From contig JBBQUY010000050.1 in NCBI GenBank assembly GCA_038212015.1, positions 1 through 25,359 of the forward strand: a stretch of DNA of 25,359 bases, read 5' to 3'. Positions 16,739-24,259 of this stretch are shown piece after piece (the stretch's first letter is position 1; each line of letters starts with the position of its first letter). The notes beneath the pieces were generated by a model that saw only the letters and a program-made list of their open reading frames with translations, had not been told where the DNA came from and did not search any database. The translations under genes and the position numbers were made by a program. Source of the DNA: JAGQUL01 sp038212015 (lineage in GTDB: Bacteria > Actinomycetota > Thermoleophilia > Gaiellales > SKUG01).

Positions 16739-18802
16739 ATGTTCATTCGCCGTATCGAATCCGCTCCGTCTCCTGCCGCCACGACGCCCGCTCCGCCGAG
16801 CCGTCCGCCGGCCCCCCCGACGCAGCCGAGCTCGGCGTCCACGCTCCCGCGCGACACCGGCGCGATCCCGGGCGAACACATCGTCGTCTTCGCGCCTGAC
16901 GTGACGCGCGACCAGCAGGTCGAGCTGCTCAAGTCGCTCGCGCCTCGCAAGCTCGAGGAGCTGCCGCTCGTCAACGGCATGCTCGTGACGATGGATCCCA
17001 GCCGCCCGCCGAGCTTTGCGGGCGCTGCGGGGATCGATCGCTCGAAGATCCTCTTCACGCAGCCGAACTACCGTCAGCACCTGCGCGGCGGCGAGGGGAC
17101 ACCCGTCGTCGACGAGACCCGGGCCCAGGCGACTCCGGGTGCGACCACCAACGATCCCGAGTACGGCAAGCAGTACCACCTGGAGAACACGGGCCAGGGG
17201 GGCGGCACTGCCGGTGCCGACGTCAAGGCGAACGCCGCCTGGAAGTCGAGCACGGGAGCGGGCGTGATCGTCGCGGTCGCCGACACGAACATCGACATCG
17301 AGCACCCCGACCTCGCACCGAACATCTGGACGAACGCCGGCGAGGTCGCCGGAAACGGCAAGGACGACGACGGCAACGGCTACGTCGACGACGTCCACGG
17401 CTGGAACTTCGGCACGGACAGCAACCGGCCCCAGGACGGCGGTCAGACGCACGGCACGCACGTGGCCGGGATCATCGGCGCGAGCAAGGACAACGCCATC
17501 GGCGGTGCCGGTGTCGCGCCCGACGTGCAGCTCATGCCGCTCGCGGTCCTCACGAGCCGAGCGACGACCGCCAACGCCATCAAGGCGTTCGCATATGCCG
17601 TCCGCAACGGCGCGCACATCATCTCCAACTCGTGGGGCGGCAATACGTATGAGCCGGCCATGGCCGAGGCCGTGCGCCAGACCGTCGCAGCGGGCGTGAG
17701 CGTCGTCGTCGCCTCCGGCAACGAGAACTGGGACACCGGCATCAACGGCTCGTACCCCGACAACTACGCCGGCTCCTACTCGGTCGCCGCCAGTGACAGC
17801 AAGGACGGCAAGGCTTCGTACTCCAATCGCGGCACGCTCACGATCGACGTCGCAGCTCCCGGCGACAAGATCCACTCGACGCTGCCCAAGGGCAAGTACG
17901 GCAGCATGAGCGGCACGTCGATGGCAGCTCCGGTCGTGAGCGGGCTGCTCGCGCTCGTGAAGGCTCGCTACCCGCACCTGTCCATGAAGGAAGTCGAAGA
18001 GCGCGTGTCGCGCAGCGTCCAGCGCGACGGCGCCGCGAAGGTGTGGAACACCCTCGTCGCAAGCGGAGGCCGCGTCGATGCCGACGCCGCACTCACGCCG
18101 ATCGCCGTGCCCGGCGCGCCGGAGCCGACCGACGGCGCCGTCGTCGGCTCGCCCGTGCGACTGGACTGGGCAACCGACCTGCTCGAAGGTCAGCGCTTCC
18201 ACGTCGAGGTGTCCACCAACGCGAACGCCGTGAGCTCCGTGGCCGAAGACTTCGACTCGGGGAGCGCCGCCCGCCCGTTCCGATCCAGTGGCGACAAGGA
18301 ATGGTCGATCAACGACGCGATCGCGCGAAGCGGCGCCAAGTCGTTCAACGTCGACGGGCTCGGCAACGGCCAGCAATCCCGCCTCGAGCTGACGGAGACG
18401 ATCACCGAGCCGACGGAGCTGAGCTTCGCCTACACCGGTGGCAAGGGTGGCGAGCTGTCGTTCTTCATCAATCGCGACCTGCAGTTCAAGCCAGCTCGGG
18501 ACGGCAGCTGGCAGGAGTTCACCACCACGCTCCAGCCGGGCACCTACACCTTCACGTGGCTCGCCGCCGGCAAGGGCAAGCAGGCAACGCCCGTCGCCGT
18601 CGACCAGCTGCGCATCGGCAGCGTCAGCGACGCCGTCTGGACCCCCGTCGGCACGACCGAGCCTGGTGCCACCGGAACCTTCTGGACGCCCGCTGACGTG
18701 ACCGAGGCTGCCGCAGCACGCGTGCGCCCCGACAACGGTCGCTTCCGGGGCGACTGGGTGCAGGGCGAGACGTTCCCCGTGGTCCAGAAGCAGGGCGGCT
18801 GA
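16739..18802 (+). CDS. Subtilisin-like (S8) serine peptidase without evident signal peptide
   Basis: A 687-residue subtilase. Residues 1-40 are Pro/Ser/Ala-rich and disordered. About 41-110 resemble a fervidolysin-type propeptide (P-G-E-H-I-V-V-F, then L-P-L-V-N-G-M-L-V). The catalytic domain (about 140-455) has D182 in V-A-D-T-N, H241 in H-G-T-H-V-A-G, oxyanion N328 in A-S-G-N-E and S394 in S-G-T-S-M-A-A-P. The usual D-T-G after the aspartate is D-T-N here. Two beta-rich C-terminal domains follow (about 460-660). No N-terminal hydrophobic segment or cysteine is seen, so either it acts inside the cell or it leaves by an unrecognised route. The ATG at 16739 has GGGGAGGA upstream; a frame back to 16595 is Arg/Pro-rich and unlikely. 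A broken relative lies at 21661. Confidence 0.93.
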   Translation: MFIRRIESAPSPAATTPAPPSRPPAPPTQPSSASTLPRDTGAIPGEHIVVFAPDVTRDQQVELLKSLAPRKLEELPLVNGMLVTMDPSRPPSFAGAAGIDRSKILFTQPNYRQHLRGGEGTPVVDETRAQATPGATTNDPEYGKQYHLENTGQGGGTAGADVKANAAWKSSTGAGVIVAVADTNIDIEHPDLAPNIWTNAGEVAGNGKDDDGNGYVDDVHGWNFGTDSNRPQDGGQTHGTHVAGIIGASKDNAIGGAGVAPDVQLMPLAVLTSRATTANAIKAFAYAVRNGAHIISNSWGGNTYEPAMAEAVRQTVAAGVSVVVASGNENWDTGINGSYPDNYAGSYSVAASDSKDGKASYSNRGTLTIDVAAPGDKIHSTLPKGKYGSMSGTSMAAPVVSGLLALVKARYPHLSMKEVEERVSRSVQRDGAAKVWNTLVASGGRVDADAALTPIAVPGAPEPTDGAVVGSPVRLDWATDLLEGQRFHVEVSTNANAVSSVAEDFDSGSAARPFRSSGDKEWSINDAIARSGAKSFNVDGLGNGQQSRLELTETITEPTELSFAYTGGKGGELSFFINRDLQFKPARDGSWQEFTTTLQPGTYTFTWLAAGKGKQATPVAVDQLRIGSVSDAVWTPVGTTEPGATGTFWTPADVTEAAAARVRPDNGRFRGDWVQGETFPVVQKQGG

Positions 18803-18818
18803 CCGACCGGTCGGTCAG
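18799..18818. terminator. Perfect 20-bp palindrome spanning two convergent stop codons
   Basis: CTGACCGACCGGTCGGTCAG is fully self-complementary. It contains the TGA of the peptidase (18800-18802) and, on the other strand, the TGA of the MFS gene (18815-18817). As RNA from either strand it folds into the same stem, so it could act as a shared end-of-transcript structure. There is no T-run. Confidence 0.6.
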
Positions 18819-20092
18819 GCCTCGCCGGGTTCGGCCACGCGCGCGGGATCACGCCATCGTGCGAATTCGGGCACGCGCGCCGCCAGCACGAACATGCACG
18901 CGATGACGCCGAGCCCGCCCGCGAACGAGCTCGTTCGGATGCCGAACACCTCGCCTGCGCTGCCTGAAACCATGTCGCCGATGGGGGGGCCGCCCGTCAC
19001 GACCATGATGTGGACCGCGCCCATCCGGCCGCGCAGCTCGTCGGGGACGGTCGCCAGCAGGATCGTCTGCCGGAAGATCGCGCTGACCATGTCGGCCGCG
19101 CCCGCGAGCGCGAGGAACAGCATCGCCAGCCACAACCACGGCGAGAGCGAGAACAGCGTGATGAACGCGCCCCACGCGCCGACCGAGACCAGCACGGCGA
19201 GCCCTTCGCGCTGAACGTTGCGGAACAGTCCCATGAACAGCAGGCCGACCATCGCGCCCGCCGAAGGTGAGGCCACCAGCAGCCCGAACGTCATCGCGCC
19301 GCCGCCGAACGCCGTTGCCGCATAGGCGGGAAACAGCGCGCGCTGCTGGCCGAGGATCATCGCGGCCAGGTCCGCCCAGAATGTCGCGGCGAGCACCGGG
19401 CGCTTCGCGACGAATCGCAGGCCTTCAGTGATCGAGGACAGCTCGAAGCGGCGGCGCGTCTGGGGCACCAGCGGCGGAAGGCCCAGGAACAGCACGAACG
19501 CGATCACGAACGTGACGGTGTCGAGCAGGTATGCCGCGGGCAGGCTGACCTGCGCGATGAGGACGCCGCCGAGGATCGGGCCGAACGTGCGCCCCGACTG
19601 TGTGAGCACCTCGCGCAGCTGCACCGCACTGCGCAGCGTCGCCGCATCGACGAGCATCGGGATCACGGCCGTGCGCGTGGGGCCGTCGATCGCCGCGAAC
19701 GAAGATGCCGCTGCCGCGAGCACGTACAGCGCCCAGAGCGGGGGCGCGTCGTGCGTTGCGAGCCACGCGAGCGTGAGGCTCACGGCGGCCATCGCGACCT
19801 GGACCGCCACGAGAAGTTTGCGTCGATCCATGGAATCTGCGATCGCGCCGCCGAGCAGCGCCAGACAGAGCGTGGGGACGACCATCACCAGTCCGAGCAG
19901 GCCGACCTTGAGGGTGCTGTTGGTGAGCTCGTAGACCTGGTAAAAGAGCGCGACGAGGGTGACCTGCGAGCCGACCGTGGAGATGAGCTGCGCTCCGAAC
20001 ATGCGGCGAAACGGCGGCGACGTGCGCAACGCGCTGACGTCGATCAGTGATCGCGCGAAGCGCGTGCGCAGGCGGGGACGTTCGTCGGACAC
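18815..20092 (-). CDS. MFS transporter (EntS/MFS_3-like exporter)
   Basis: A 425-residue major facilitator with about 12 helices. The loop between helices 2 and 3 carries the variant G-G-A-I-A-D-S-M-D-R-R-K of the MFS motif, and a related P-D-E-L-R-G-R-M-G-A sits in the second half. The pattern (F-Y-Q-V-Y-E-L-T early, D-G-P-T-R-T in helix 4, F-G-P-I-L-G-G in helix 5) is that of the EntS/MFS_3 group, which exports siderophores or drugs. Substrate is unknown. The start is uncertain: GTG at 20092 (V-S-D-E-R-P) is chosen, while GTG at 20149 would add 19 Arg/Ser-rich residues; neither has a ribosome-binding site. It ends in a palindrome shared with the S8 gene and diverges from the LPFTG gene. Confidence 0.9.
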   Translation of the reverse strand: MSDERPRLRTRFARSLIDVSALRTSPPFRRMFGAQLISTVGSQVTLVALFYQVYELTNSTLKVGLLGLVMVVPTLCLALLGGAIADSMDRRKLLVAVQVAMAAVSLTLAWLATHDAPPLWALYVLAAAASSFAAIDGPTRTAVIPMLVDAATLRSAVQLREVLTQSGRTFGPILGGVLIAQVSLPAAYLLDTVTFVIAFVLFLGLPPLVPQTRRRFELSSITEGLRFVAKRPVLAATFWADLAAMILGQQRALFPAYAATAFGGGAMTFGLLVASPSAGAMVGLLFMGLFRNVQREGLAVLVSVGAWGAFITLFSLSPWLWLAMLFLALAGAADMVSAIFRQTILLATVPDELRGRMGAVHIMVVTGGPPIGDMVSGSAGEVFGIRTSSFAGGLGVIACMFVLAARVPEFARWRDPARVAEPGEA

Positions 20093-20164
20093 GGAGGCGA
20101 GGATACGTGGCTGCCGCGACGATCGCCGCGTCCGATGCCCGCCGCTCACATAGTGTATTGCGCT

Positions 20165-20179
20165 ATCTGCAAAACAGAT
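20165..20179. promoter_or_regulatory. Inverted repeat between divergent genes
   Basis: ATCTG (20165-20169) and CAGAT (20175-20179) flank CAAAA, just before the LPFTG gene and after the far start of the MFS gene. The stretch 20150-20185 is AT-rich for this genome. It could be an operator acting on both genes, or a small hairpin in the leader. Short arms make chance possible. Confidence 0.3.
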
Positions 20180-20192
20180 GTATCAAGGAAGC

Positions 20193-21209
20193 ATGAACGC
20201 GTACCGAGCATCCCGTCGCCGTGCCCGCATCGACCTCGTCGTGTCCGCGCTGCTGGTTGCAGCCGTCACGAGCGTTGCCGCGATCGGCGCCCCCGGCGGC
20301 AACGGCAACGGCAACGGCAATGGCGCCGTCAACGGCAACGGCGGCAACTCCGCCGCGCAGCCCGCGGCCCCGGCAACTCCGGCGCCGGCCGCTGCGCCCG
20401 CTCCCGCGTCGAGCGATCAGGCTTCCACGCCCGCACCGTCACCCGCACCCGCAGCAGCCGCGCCGGCCAGCAACGGCAACGGCAACGCGAACGGGCATGC
20501 GAACGGGCACGCGAACGGCAACGGCAACGGCAACGGCAACGCCGCGGCTGCTGCGCCGAGCACGCCCTCCAGCTCCAGCGCGACGTCCAGCTCCACGACC
20601 ACGTCTTCGACCAAGCCCGCCAAGCCGGCCAAGGCGAACGGGAACGGCTCGACCCAGGGCGCGTCGCCGAGCGATCCGGACGGCATGAGCAACGGCGGCG
20701 CCGACAAGCCCGGCGGTCAGGGCGGCACGGCCGGCGATCGTGACGGCAACAACGGCTGTGGAAACGACGCCGATCGCGAAGACGACAACCGGGGCCACTG
20801 CGGCAAGCCCGCGCATGCGGGCGCGCCGGTCAAGACCAAGCCGCACGGGCCCAAGCCCACGAGCCCCAAGCCTCCGGTGACGAAGATCCCGACTCCCGTG
20901 ACGCCGGTGACGACGACCTCGAACTCGTCCGACGGCAGCTCGGCTGCTGCCGGTGGCGGTGCAGAAGTGGTCGCGGCCGCAGCGCAGGTTCCCGCGGCTG
21001 ACGACAAGATTGCCGGCACGACCGTCGCCGCGAAGCAGCAGGTCGCCGGCGCTGATGCGATCGGCGGCGGTGCCGCGCCGATGGCAGCAGCCGTTGCCGC
21101 GCTCCCGTTCACCGGTGCGCCGCTCATCGCGCTCGCCGCGCTCGCCTCGCTGCTCGTCATCGCCGGCCTGGCGCTGCGCTCGGTCAGGCGTCCCGTCGGT
21201 TCTGAATGA
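20193..21209 (+). CDS. LPFTG cell-wall-anchored Asn/Gly-repeat surface protein
   Basis: A 338-residue secreted protein. A basic start (R-R-R-A-R) and a hydrophobic core (D-L-V-V-S-A-L-L-V-A-A-V) form the signal peptide. The mature chain is low complexity: Asn-Gly repeats near residues 35-50 and 90-115, then Ala/Pro- and Ser/Thr-rich stretches, a short Asp/Asn-rich part with two cysteines, and a Lys/Pro stretch. The C-terminus is a textbook sortase signal: L304-P-F-T-G308, a hydrophobic helix, then R-S-V-R-R. A housekeeping sortase would join it to peptidoglycan. AAGGA before the ATG at 20193 favours that start over ATG 20178. It is probably a stalk or spacer rather than an enzyme. It ends 26 bases inside the opposite-strand gene. 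Confidence 0.87.
   Translation: MNAYRASRRRARIDLVVSALLVAAVTSVAAIGAPGGNGNGNGNGAVNGNGGNSAAQPAAPATPAPAAAPAPASSDQASTPAPSPAPAAAAPASNGNGNANGHANGHANGNGNGNGNAAAAAPSTPSSSSATSSSTTTSSTKPAKPAKANGNGSTQGASPSDPDGMSNGGADKPGGQGGTAGDRDGNNGCGNDADREDDNRGHCGKPAHAGAPVKTKPHGPKPTSPKPPVTKIPTPVTPVTTTSNSSDGSSAAAGGGAEVVAAAAQVPAADDKIAGTTVAAKQQVAGADAIGGGAAPMAAAVAALPFTGAPLIALAALASLLVIAGLALRSVRRPVGSE
20301..20324 (+). repeat. AACGGC hexamer repeat, first block
   Basis: Four tandem AACGGC-type units encode Asn-Gly pairs in the surface protein. The last unit is varied (AATGGC). In-frame hexamers can expand or contract without breaking the gene. Confidence 0.75.
20471..20541 (+). repeat. AACGGC/GCGAACGGGCA repeat, second block
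   Basis: A second and longer block has AACGGC units flanking three GCGAACGGGCAT/C units. These encode Asn-Gly, and Ala-Asn-Gly-His, repeats of the same protein. Confidence 0.75.
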
Positions 21210-21471
21210 CGCCGGTCGCCAGCAGGCTCGGCAGTCCCACGAACCCGAGCGCTCCCAGGAGTGCATCCGGACGGGTCGCCGGCGAGCGAAGCAGGAGCGC
21301 CCCGATGCCGGCCGCCGTCAGCAGGCTCGCTCCGGCAACGATCCCGCCGACACGCTTCGAGCTCGCGTCATCGCTCGTGAGCGCCACGTAGGCGCCACCG
21401 GCCGTCGCCACGCCAAGCGCGGCACCGACGCCGATCGCGAGGGCCTCTCGCACTCCGGATGAAAGCTGCAT
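21184..21471 (-). CDS. Small hydrophobic membrane protein
   Basis: A 95-residue protein with three hydrophobic helices rich in Gly, Ala and Leu (about 11-32, 42-62 and 68-88), short polar loops (T-S-D-D-A-S-S-K-R) and a basic C-terminus (Q-N-R-R-D-A). There is no recognised family. AGGGGA about ten bases before the ATG at 21471 supports translation. Its end overlaps the end of the LPFTG gene by 26 bases in convergent orientation. The gap after it (21472-21531) holds only a loose CCCCTG/CAGGGG pair. Confidence 0.65.
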   Translation of the reverse strand: MQLSSGVREALAIGVGAALGVATAGGAYVALTSDDASSKRVGGIVAGASLLTAAGIGALLLRSPATRPDALLGALGFVGLPSLLATGVIQNRRDA

Positions 21472-21531
21472 GTCGACCGTCCCCTGGTCTCGTCCTGCCT
21501 GTCTGTCGGCTCAGGGGCGATCGTTGTCGCG

Positions 21532-21637
21532 CTACTGCTGCACGAGCTTGCGGTACTTGATGCTCGCCGGCTCGAGTGCGTCGGGGCCCTTGCGGCGCCT
21601 GAGGTTCTCGGCGTACTGCTCGAAGTTGCCCTCGAAC
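21532..21637 (-). repeat. 106-bp direct repeat, left copy
   Basis: This aligns without gaps to 24260-24365, with 7 mismatches in 106 bases by eye. The repeat begins exactly at the ettA stop codon and ends at a CTCGAAC shared by both copies. The two copies enclose 2,622 bp (21638-24259). Confidence 0.9.
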
Positions 21638-21642
21638 AGCAT
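21532..21642 (-). pseudogene. ettA 3'-end fragment
   Basis: The last 34 or so codons of an ABC-F (EttA-type) gene including its TAG, in the same orientation as the intact gene at 24260. The deduced end, F-E-G-N-F-E-Q-Y-A-E-N-L-R, then R-R-K-G-P-D-A-L-E-P and K-Y-R-K-L-V-Q-Q, differs from the intact EttA at four residues. No ATP-binding motif remains. An ATG at 21642 opens it, giving a 36-residue frame that could by chance be translated. Homology stops abruptly after 21637, so this is a recombination remnant and not a functional gene. Confidence 0.88.
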
Positions 21643-21643
21643 T

Positions 21644-21695
21644 TTGTCGCCGGGTGCGACACCGTCACCATCGACGTCGCCGCACCCGGCGACAA
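21644..21695. repeat. Inverted repeat at the fragment junction
   Basis: TTGTCGCCGGGTGCG (21644-21658) and its exact reverse complement (21681-21695) are separated by 22 bases. The right arm lies in the S8-derived sequence and the left arm between the two gene fragments. The element can form a 15-bp stem and marks the point where ettA-like and S8-like sequence meet. Confidence 0.8.
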
Positions 21696-21798
21696 GATCC
21701 ACTCCACGCTGCCCAACGGCAAGTACGGGCAGATGAGCGGCACGTCGATGGCGGCCCCGGTCGTGAGCGGGCTGCTCGCGCTCGAGGCTGGAACGTGA
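21661..21798 (+). pseudogene. Fragment of a second S8 peptidase (active-serine region)
   Basis: This codes for T-V-T-I-D-V-A-A-P-G-D-K, then the S-G-T-S-M-A-A-P serine motif and G-L-L-A-L-E-A-G-T, then a TGA. The 117 bases 21667-21783 align without gaps to 17840-17956 of the S8 gene, with 11 mismatches by eye and 37 of 39 residues identical. The Asp and His of the catalytic triad and the rest of the protein are missing, so no activity is possible. Most differences are silent, which suggests it came from a working paralogue rather than from recent copying of the intact gene. Confidence 0.9.
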
Positions 21799-21853
21799 CG
21801 CGCGAACCACTCGATGTACCGGCAGGGGTACGCACGTCGGCGGGGGGGCCGCG

Positions 21854-23422
21854 GTGAAGTACGGAGGCGACATCGAGGCGCTCGCGCGCTTCGCCGGCGA
21901 GCACGCCGGAATCCTGGCTGAGATCCGCGGTGCGGCTCAGCGCATGGTCACGCACGCGGATGAGCTGCTGGCGCCCGTGCAGGTCGACGGCGCCCAGCTC
22001 CCGCTCGTGAGTGCGCTCGCAACGCGCGGTCGGACCCCGGGGTTCGAGGCGCACGCCGAGCGAGGGGCACGCCTCGTAGCAGCACTCGGCAACGATGCCG
22101 CCGCGCTGCAGGCGGCGCGCGCTGGGCTGCCGAGCCCGACGGGGTACATGGAGTACATGCTGTACTTTCCCGACGAGCGCGAGTCGTCGATCGTGCACAG
22201 CACGTACGGCCGGCTCATGGATGGCGCCCACGTGGCGGGCGACGCGCAGCGGCTCGCGACACGCCGTGGTGCGATCGCGACGTATCTCCGAGGTGAAGGA
22301 CCTCCGCTCGACGAGATCGAGGCGGAGCGGTTCAGGTACGATATCGGGTCGCTGCACAAGCAGGGCGAACGTGCCGCGAGCGCGAGCCTCGACAACGCGG
22401 TCGGGCGAATCCGTGGCCTCCGTGCCGAGGCCGCTGCCGCGGCGGCGCGGGCCGAGGCTGCCGCGGCCGATCGGGCGGCGCGCGCCGCAGGTCGCGTCTC
22501 GATCGCGGAACAGCTCGCCGACGCACGTGACCTTCGAATTGCAGCAAACGCGGTCGAGGATGCTGCCCGGGCCCGCGCGCACGGCGCCGACGATGCCCGG
22601 GCCGGGATTCGCACGCTGATGGGGCTGCTGGGGTCGCTGTCGGCTGCCGGTGGCACCGGTCGCATGGCCGGACTCGAGGACCAGGCGTTCCAGCTCGTGG
22701 AGGCGCTCGCCGCACACGACCACGCGGTGCGGCGGCTCGCGATGAGCGCGGACGATCTCCGCGTCATGTCCCCGTCACCGCTCGCGGTGCTCCGGGGGGA
22801 GATCTTCGATCTGGGACTCGACGATTCGCGTGACATGCTTCGACGCGCGGCAGCAGTCGCTGGCGACGAAGCGGCACTCGAGGACTGGTCGGTGCTCGTG
22901 CGCGATCGAACCGCTGCGCTTCGAGCCTCGATGCTCAGCGGGATCGACGAGCTGGACCTCGCGCCGGCCTCCCGTGCGCAGGTCTACGACGCGCTTGATC
23001 GTGCCCTGGACGTGCAGGTGCCCGAAGCCGTGTCGTCGACGAGGATCGGCACCCAGGCGTTCGAAACCCTGCGGGACCGGCTGCTCAAGGGGTATTCGCT
23101 GAGCGGCCAGGAGGTCGCCAGGTCGATCGGCGCACAGCTCGATGGGTGGGCAGACGCGCCGACCACCGGAATCGCGATGACGGTGTCGGCGAGGATCGAC
23201 GACGCCGCCCTGGTCACGCAGCGTCTCATGGACGACCTCGTGGAAAAGGATGCACCGTGGCTTGCGCTCGGCCGACGGTTCGAGGCCTCGATGGGTGACG
23301 CCGCTCGGAACTCCCAGCTGGACGCCCGCGCAGCGGCTGCAGGCGCGCTCGAAGCGCGCGCTGCTGCAGGCGATGCTGTCGCGCTCGCGGGGACCAGGCT
23401 GCTCGACGGGGGTACACGATGA
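21854..23422 (+). CDS. Gene X: unknown all-helical Ala-rich protein, first of a coupled pair
   Basis: A 522-residue protein I cannot assign. It is predicted to be almost entirely helical and is very rich in Ala, Arg, Asp and Leu, with no cysteine, signal peptide or membrane segment. The most distinctive stretch is residues 96-146, which includes G-Y-M-E-Y-M-L-Y-F-P-D-E-R-E-S and S-T-Y-G-R-L-M-D-G. A strongly coiled-coil-like Ala/Glu/Arg region follows (about 177-230). The GTG start at 21854 has a seven-G run five bases upstream as ribosome-binding site. Its TGA overlaps the ATG of gene Y (ATGA). It directly follows the broken S8 fragment. It may be a structural or scaffold protein, or an effector; nothing visible decides. 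Confidence 0.75.
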   Translation: MKYGGDIEALARFAGEHAGILAEIRGAAQRMVTHADELLAPVQVDGAQLPLVSALATRGRTPGFEAHAERGARLVAALGNDAAALQAARAGLPSPTGYMEYMLYFPDERESSIVHSTYGRLMDGAHVAGDAQRLATRRGAIATYLRGEGPPLDEIEAERFRYDIGSLHKQGERAASASLDNAVGRIRGLRAEAAAAAARAEAAAADRAARAAGRVSIAEQLADARDLRIAANAVEDAARARAHGADDARAGIRTLMGLLGSLSAAGGTGRMAGLEDQAFQLVEALAAHDHAVRRLAMSADDLRVMSPSPLAVLRGEIFDLGLDDSRDMLRRAAAVAGDEAALEDWSVLVRDRTAALRASMLSGIDELDLAPASRAQVYDALDRALDVQVPEAVSSTRIGTQAFETLRDRLLKGYSLSGQEVARSIGAQLDGWADAPTTGIAMTVSARIDDAALVTQRLMDDLVEKDAPWLALGRRFEASMGDAARNSQLDARAAAAGALEARAAAGDAVALAGTRLLDGGTR

Positions 23423-24255
23423 CCGGGATGGATGCCGCGGCGACGCGCGCCTCGCAGTCCCTGGTCGAGTACGTGCGCACCGGTCGCGTGCTGGCAGACA
23501 CGATCGAACCCCTGCTCGTGCGCCCCCGGAACTGGCGCGGCGTCGAGCGCGAGCCCGCGCTCGCGCTACTGCTCGGACCGCTCCGCACCACGGGCGCGGA
23601 CACCGCGGGCGGTGCGGCTGATGCCGGCGGCGCCGTGGAGCGGCTCGGCCCGCTCCTCGGGAGAGCCGAGGCGTGGTTCGACGCGCAGCGTGGCGCCGCC
23701 TCTGCAATCGCGGAGCTGCGCGACACGGTGGCGGCAGCGTCCCGCGATGCAGGAATTTCCACGCACGGCACCGAGACCGTCTGGCGCGCAGCGCGGCTCG
23801 ATTTCGCCGCACCATCGTTGCCGCCCGATCTGACGAGCCGGCTGGTCGAGGGCTCGGGTCGCTCACGACGTCTGGAGCTCGTCGCTGCTTCGTCGCGTGA
23901 GCTCGTGGCGAGCTGGAAGCAGAACGCGCTGCTCGACCTCCAGGGAACCGGCACCAACGGACCGGTCGGAAAGCTGTGGGTCAGCCCGGCTCGCGTCTCA
24001 GGCGACGAGGCACGCCGCTTCCTCGACCTTGCCGGTCAGCCCGTCCGGTTGAGCGATCCTGGCTTCTCCGACGCCAGGCTCACGTTGAATCAGACCGCAG
24101 CGCTGCTCCAGGACCTCGCCGCAGGAGCCGCGGGTGCAGCGGATCGCGTCGACGTCTCGGCTCCGCTCGAGATTGCCCGCCGCGCAGCCACGCTCATCCC
24201 CGAGCAGGCGGTGTTCGACCAGCGCATGCGGGAGATCGCCGACATCCTCGGCTGA
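23419..24255 (+). CDS. Gene Y: unknown protein, second of a coupled pair
   Basis: A 278-residue protein of no recognised family, without cysteines, signal peptide or membrane helix. It is helical and Ala-rich, with a short less repetitive centre (E-T-V-W-R-A-A-R-L-D-F, then R-L-E-L-V-A-A-S-S-R-E-L-V-A-S-W-K) and a C-terminal part holding G-K-L-W-V-S-P-A-R-V-S. An N-W-R-G occurs near residue 38. The start overlaps the end of gene X by ATGA, so the two are made in fixed ratio and probably act together or bind each other. It ends four bases before the stop of the convergent ettA. ATG 23428 (Met4) is an alternative start. Confidence 0.75.
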   Translation: MTGMDAAATRASQSLVEYVRTGRVLADTIEPLLVRPRNWRGVEREPALALLLGPLRTTGADTAGGAADAGGAVERLGPLLGRAEAWFDAQRGAASAIAELRDTVAAASRDAGISTHGTETVWRAARLDFAAPSLPPDLTSRLVEGSGRSRRLELVAASSRELVASWKQNALLDLQGTGTNGPVGKLWVSPARVSGDEARRFLDLAGQPVRLSDPGFSDARLTLNQTAALLQDLAAGAAGAADRVDVSAPLEIARRAATLIPEQAVFDQRMREIADILG

Positions 24256-24259
24256 CGTC

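Noticed and set aside
16493..18376. 627-codon minus-strand open frame opposite the S8 peptidase
   Set aside because: The Val/Arg/Asp-rich composition matches the antisense of a GC-rich gene, and the plus strand has a complete catalytic triad.
20471..20541. CRISPR-like array
   Set aside because: The units are hexamers and dodecamers in frame within a gene and code for Asn-Gly repeats. There are no spacers or cas genes.
21532..21873. 113-codon minus-strand frame joining the ettA fragment and the antisense of the S8 fragment as one gene
   Set aside because: Only the last 34 or so codons match a protein family. The rest is antisense to S8-derived sequence.
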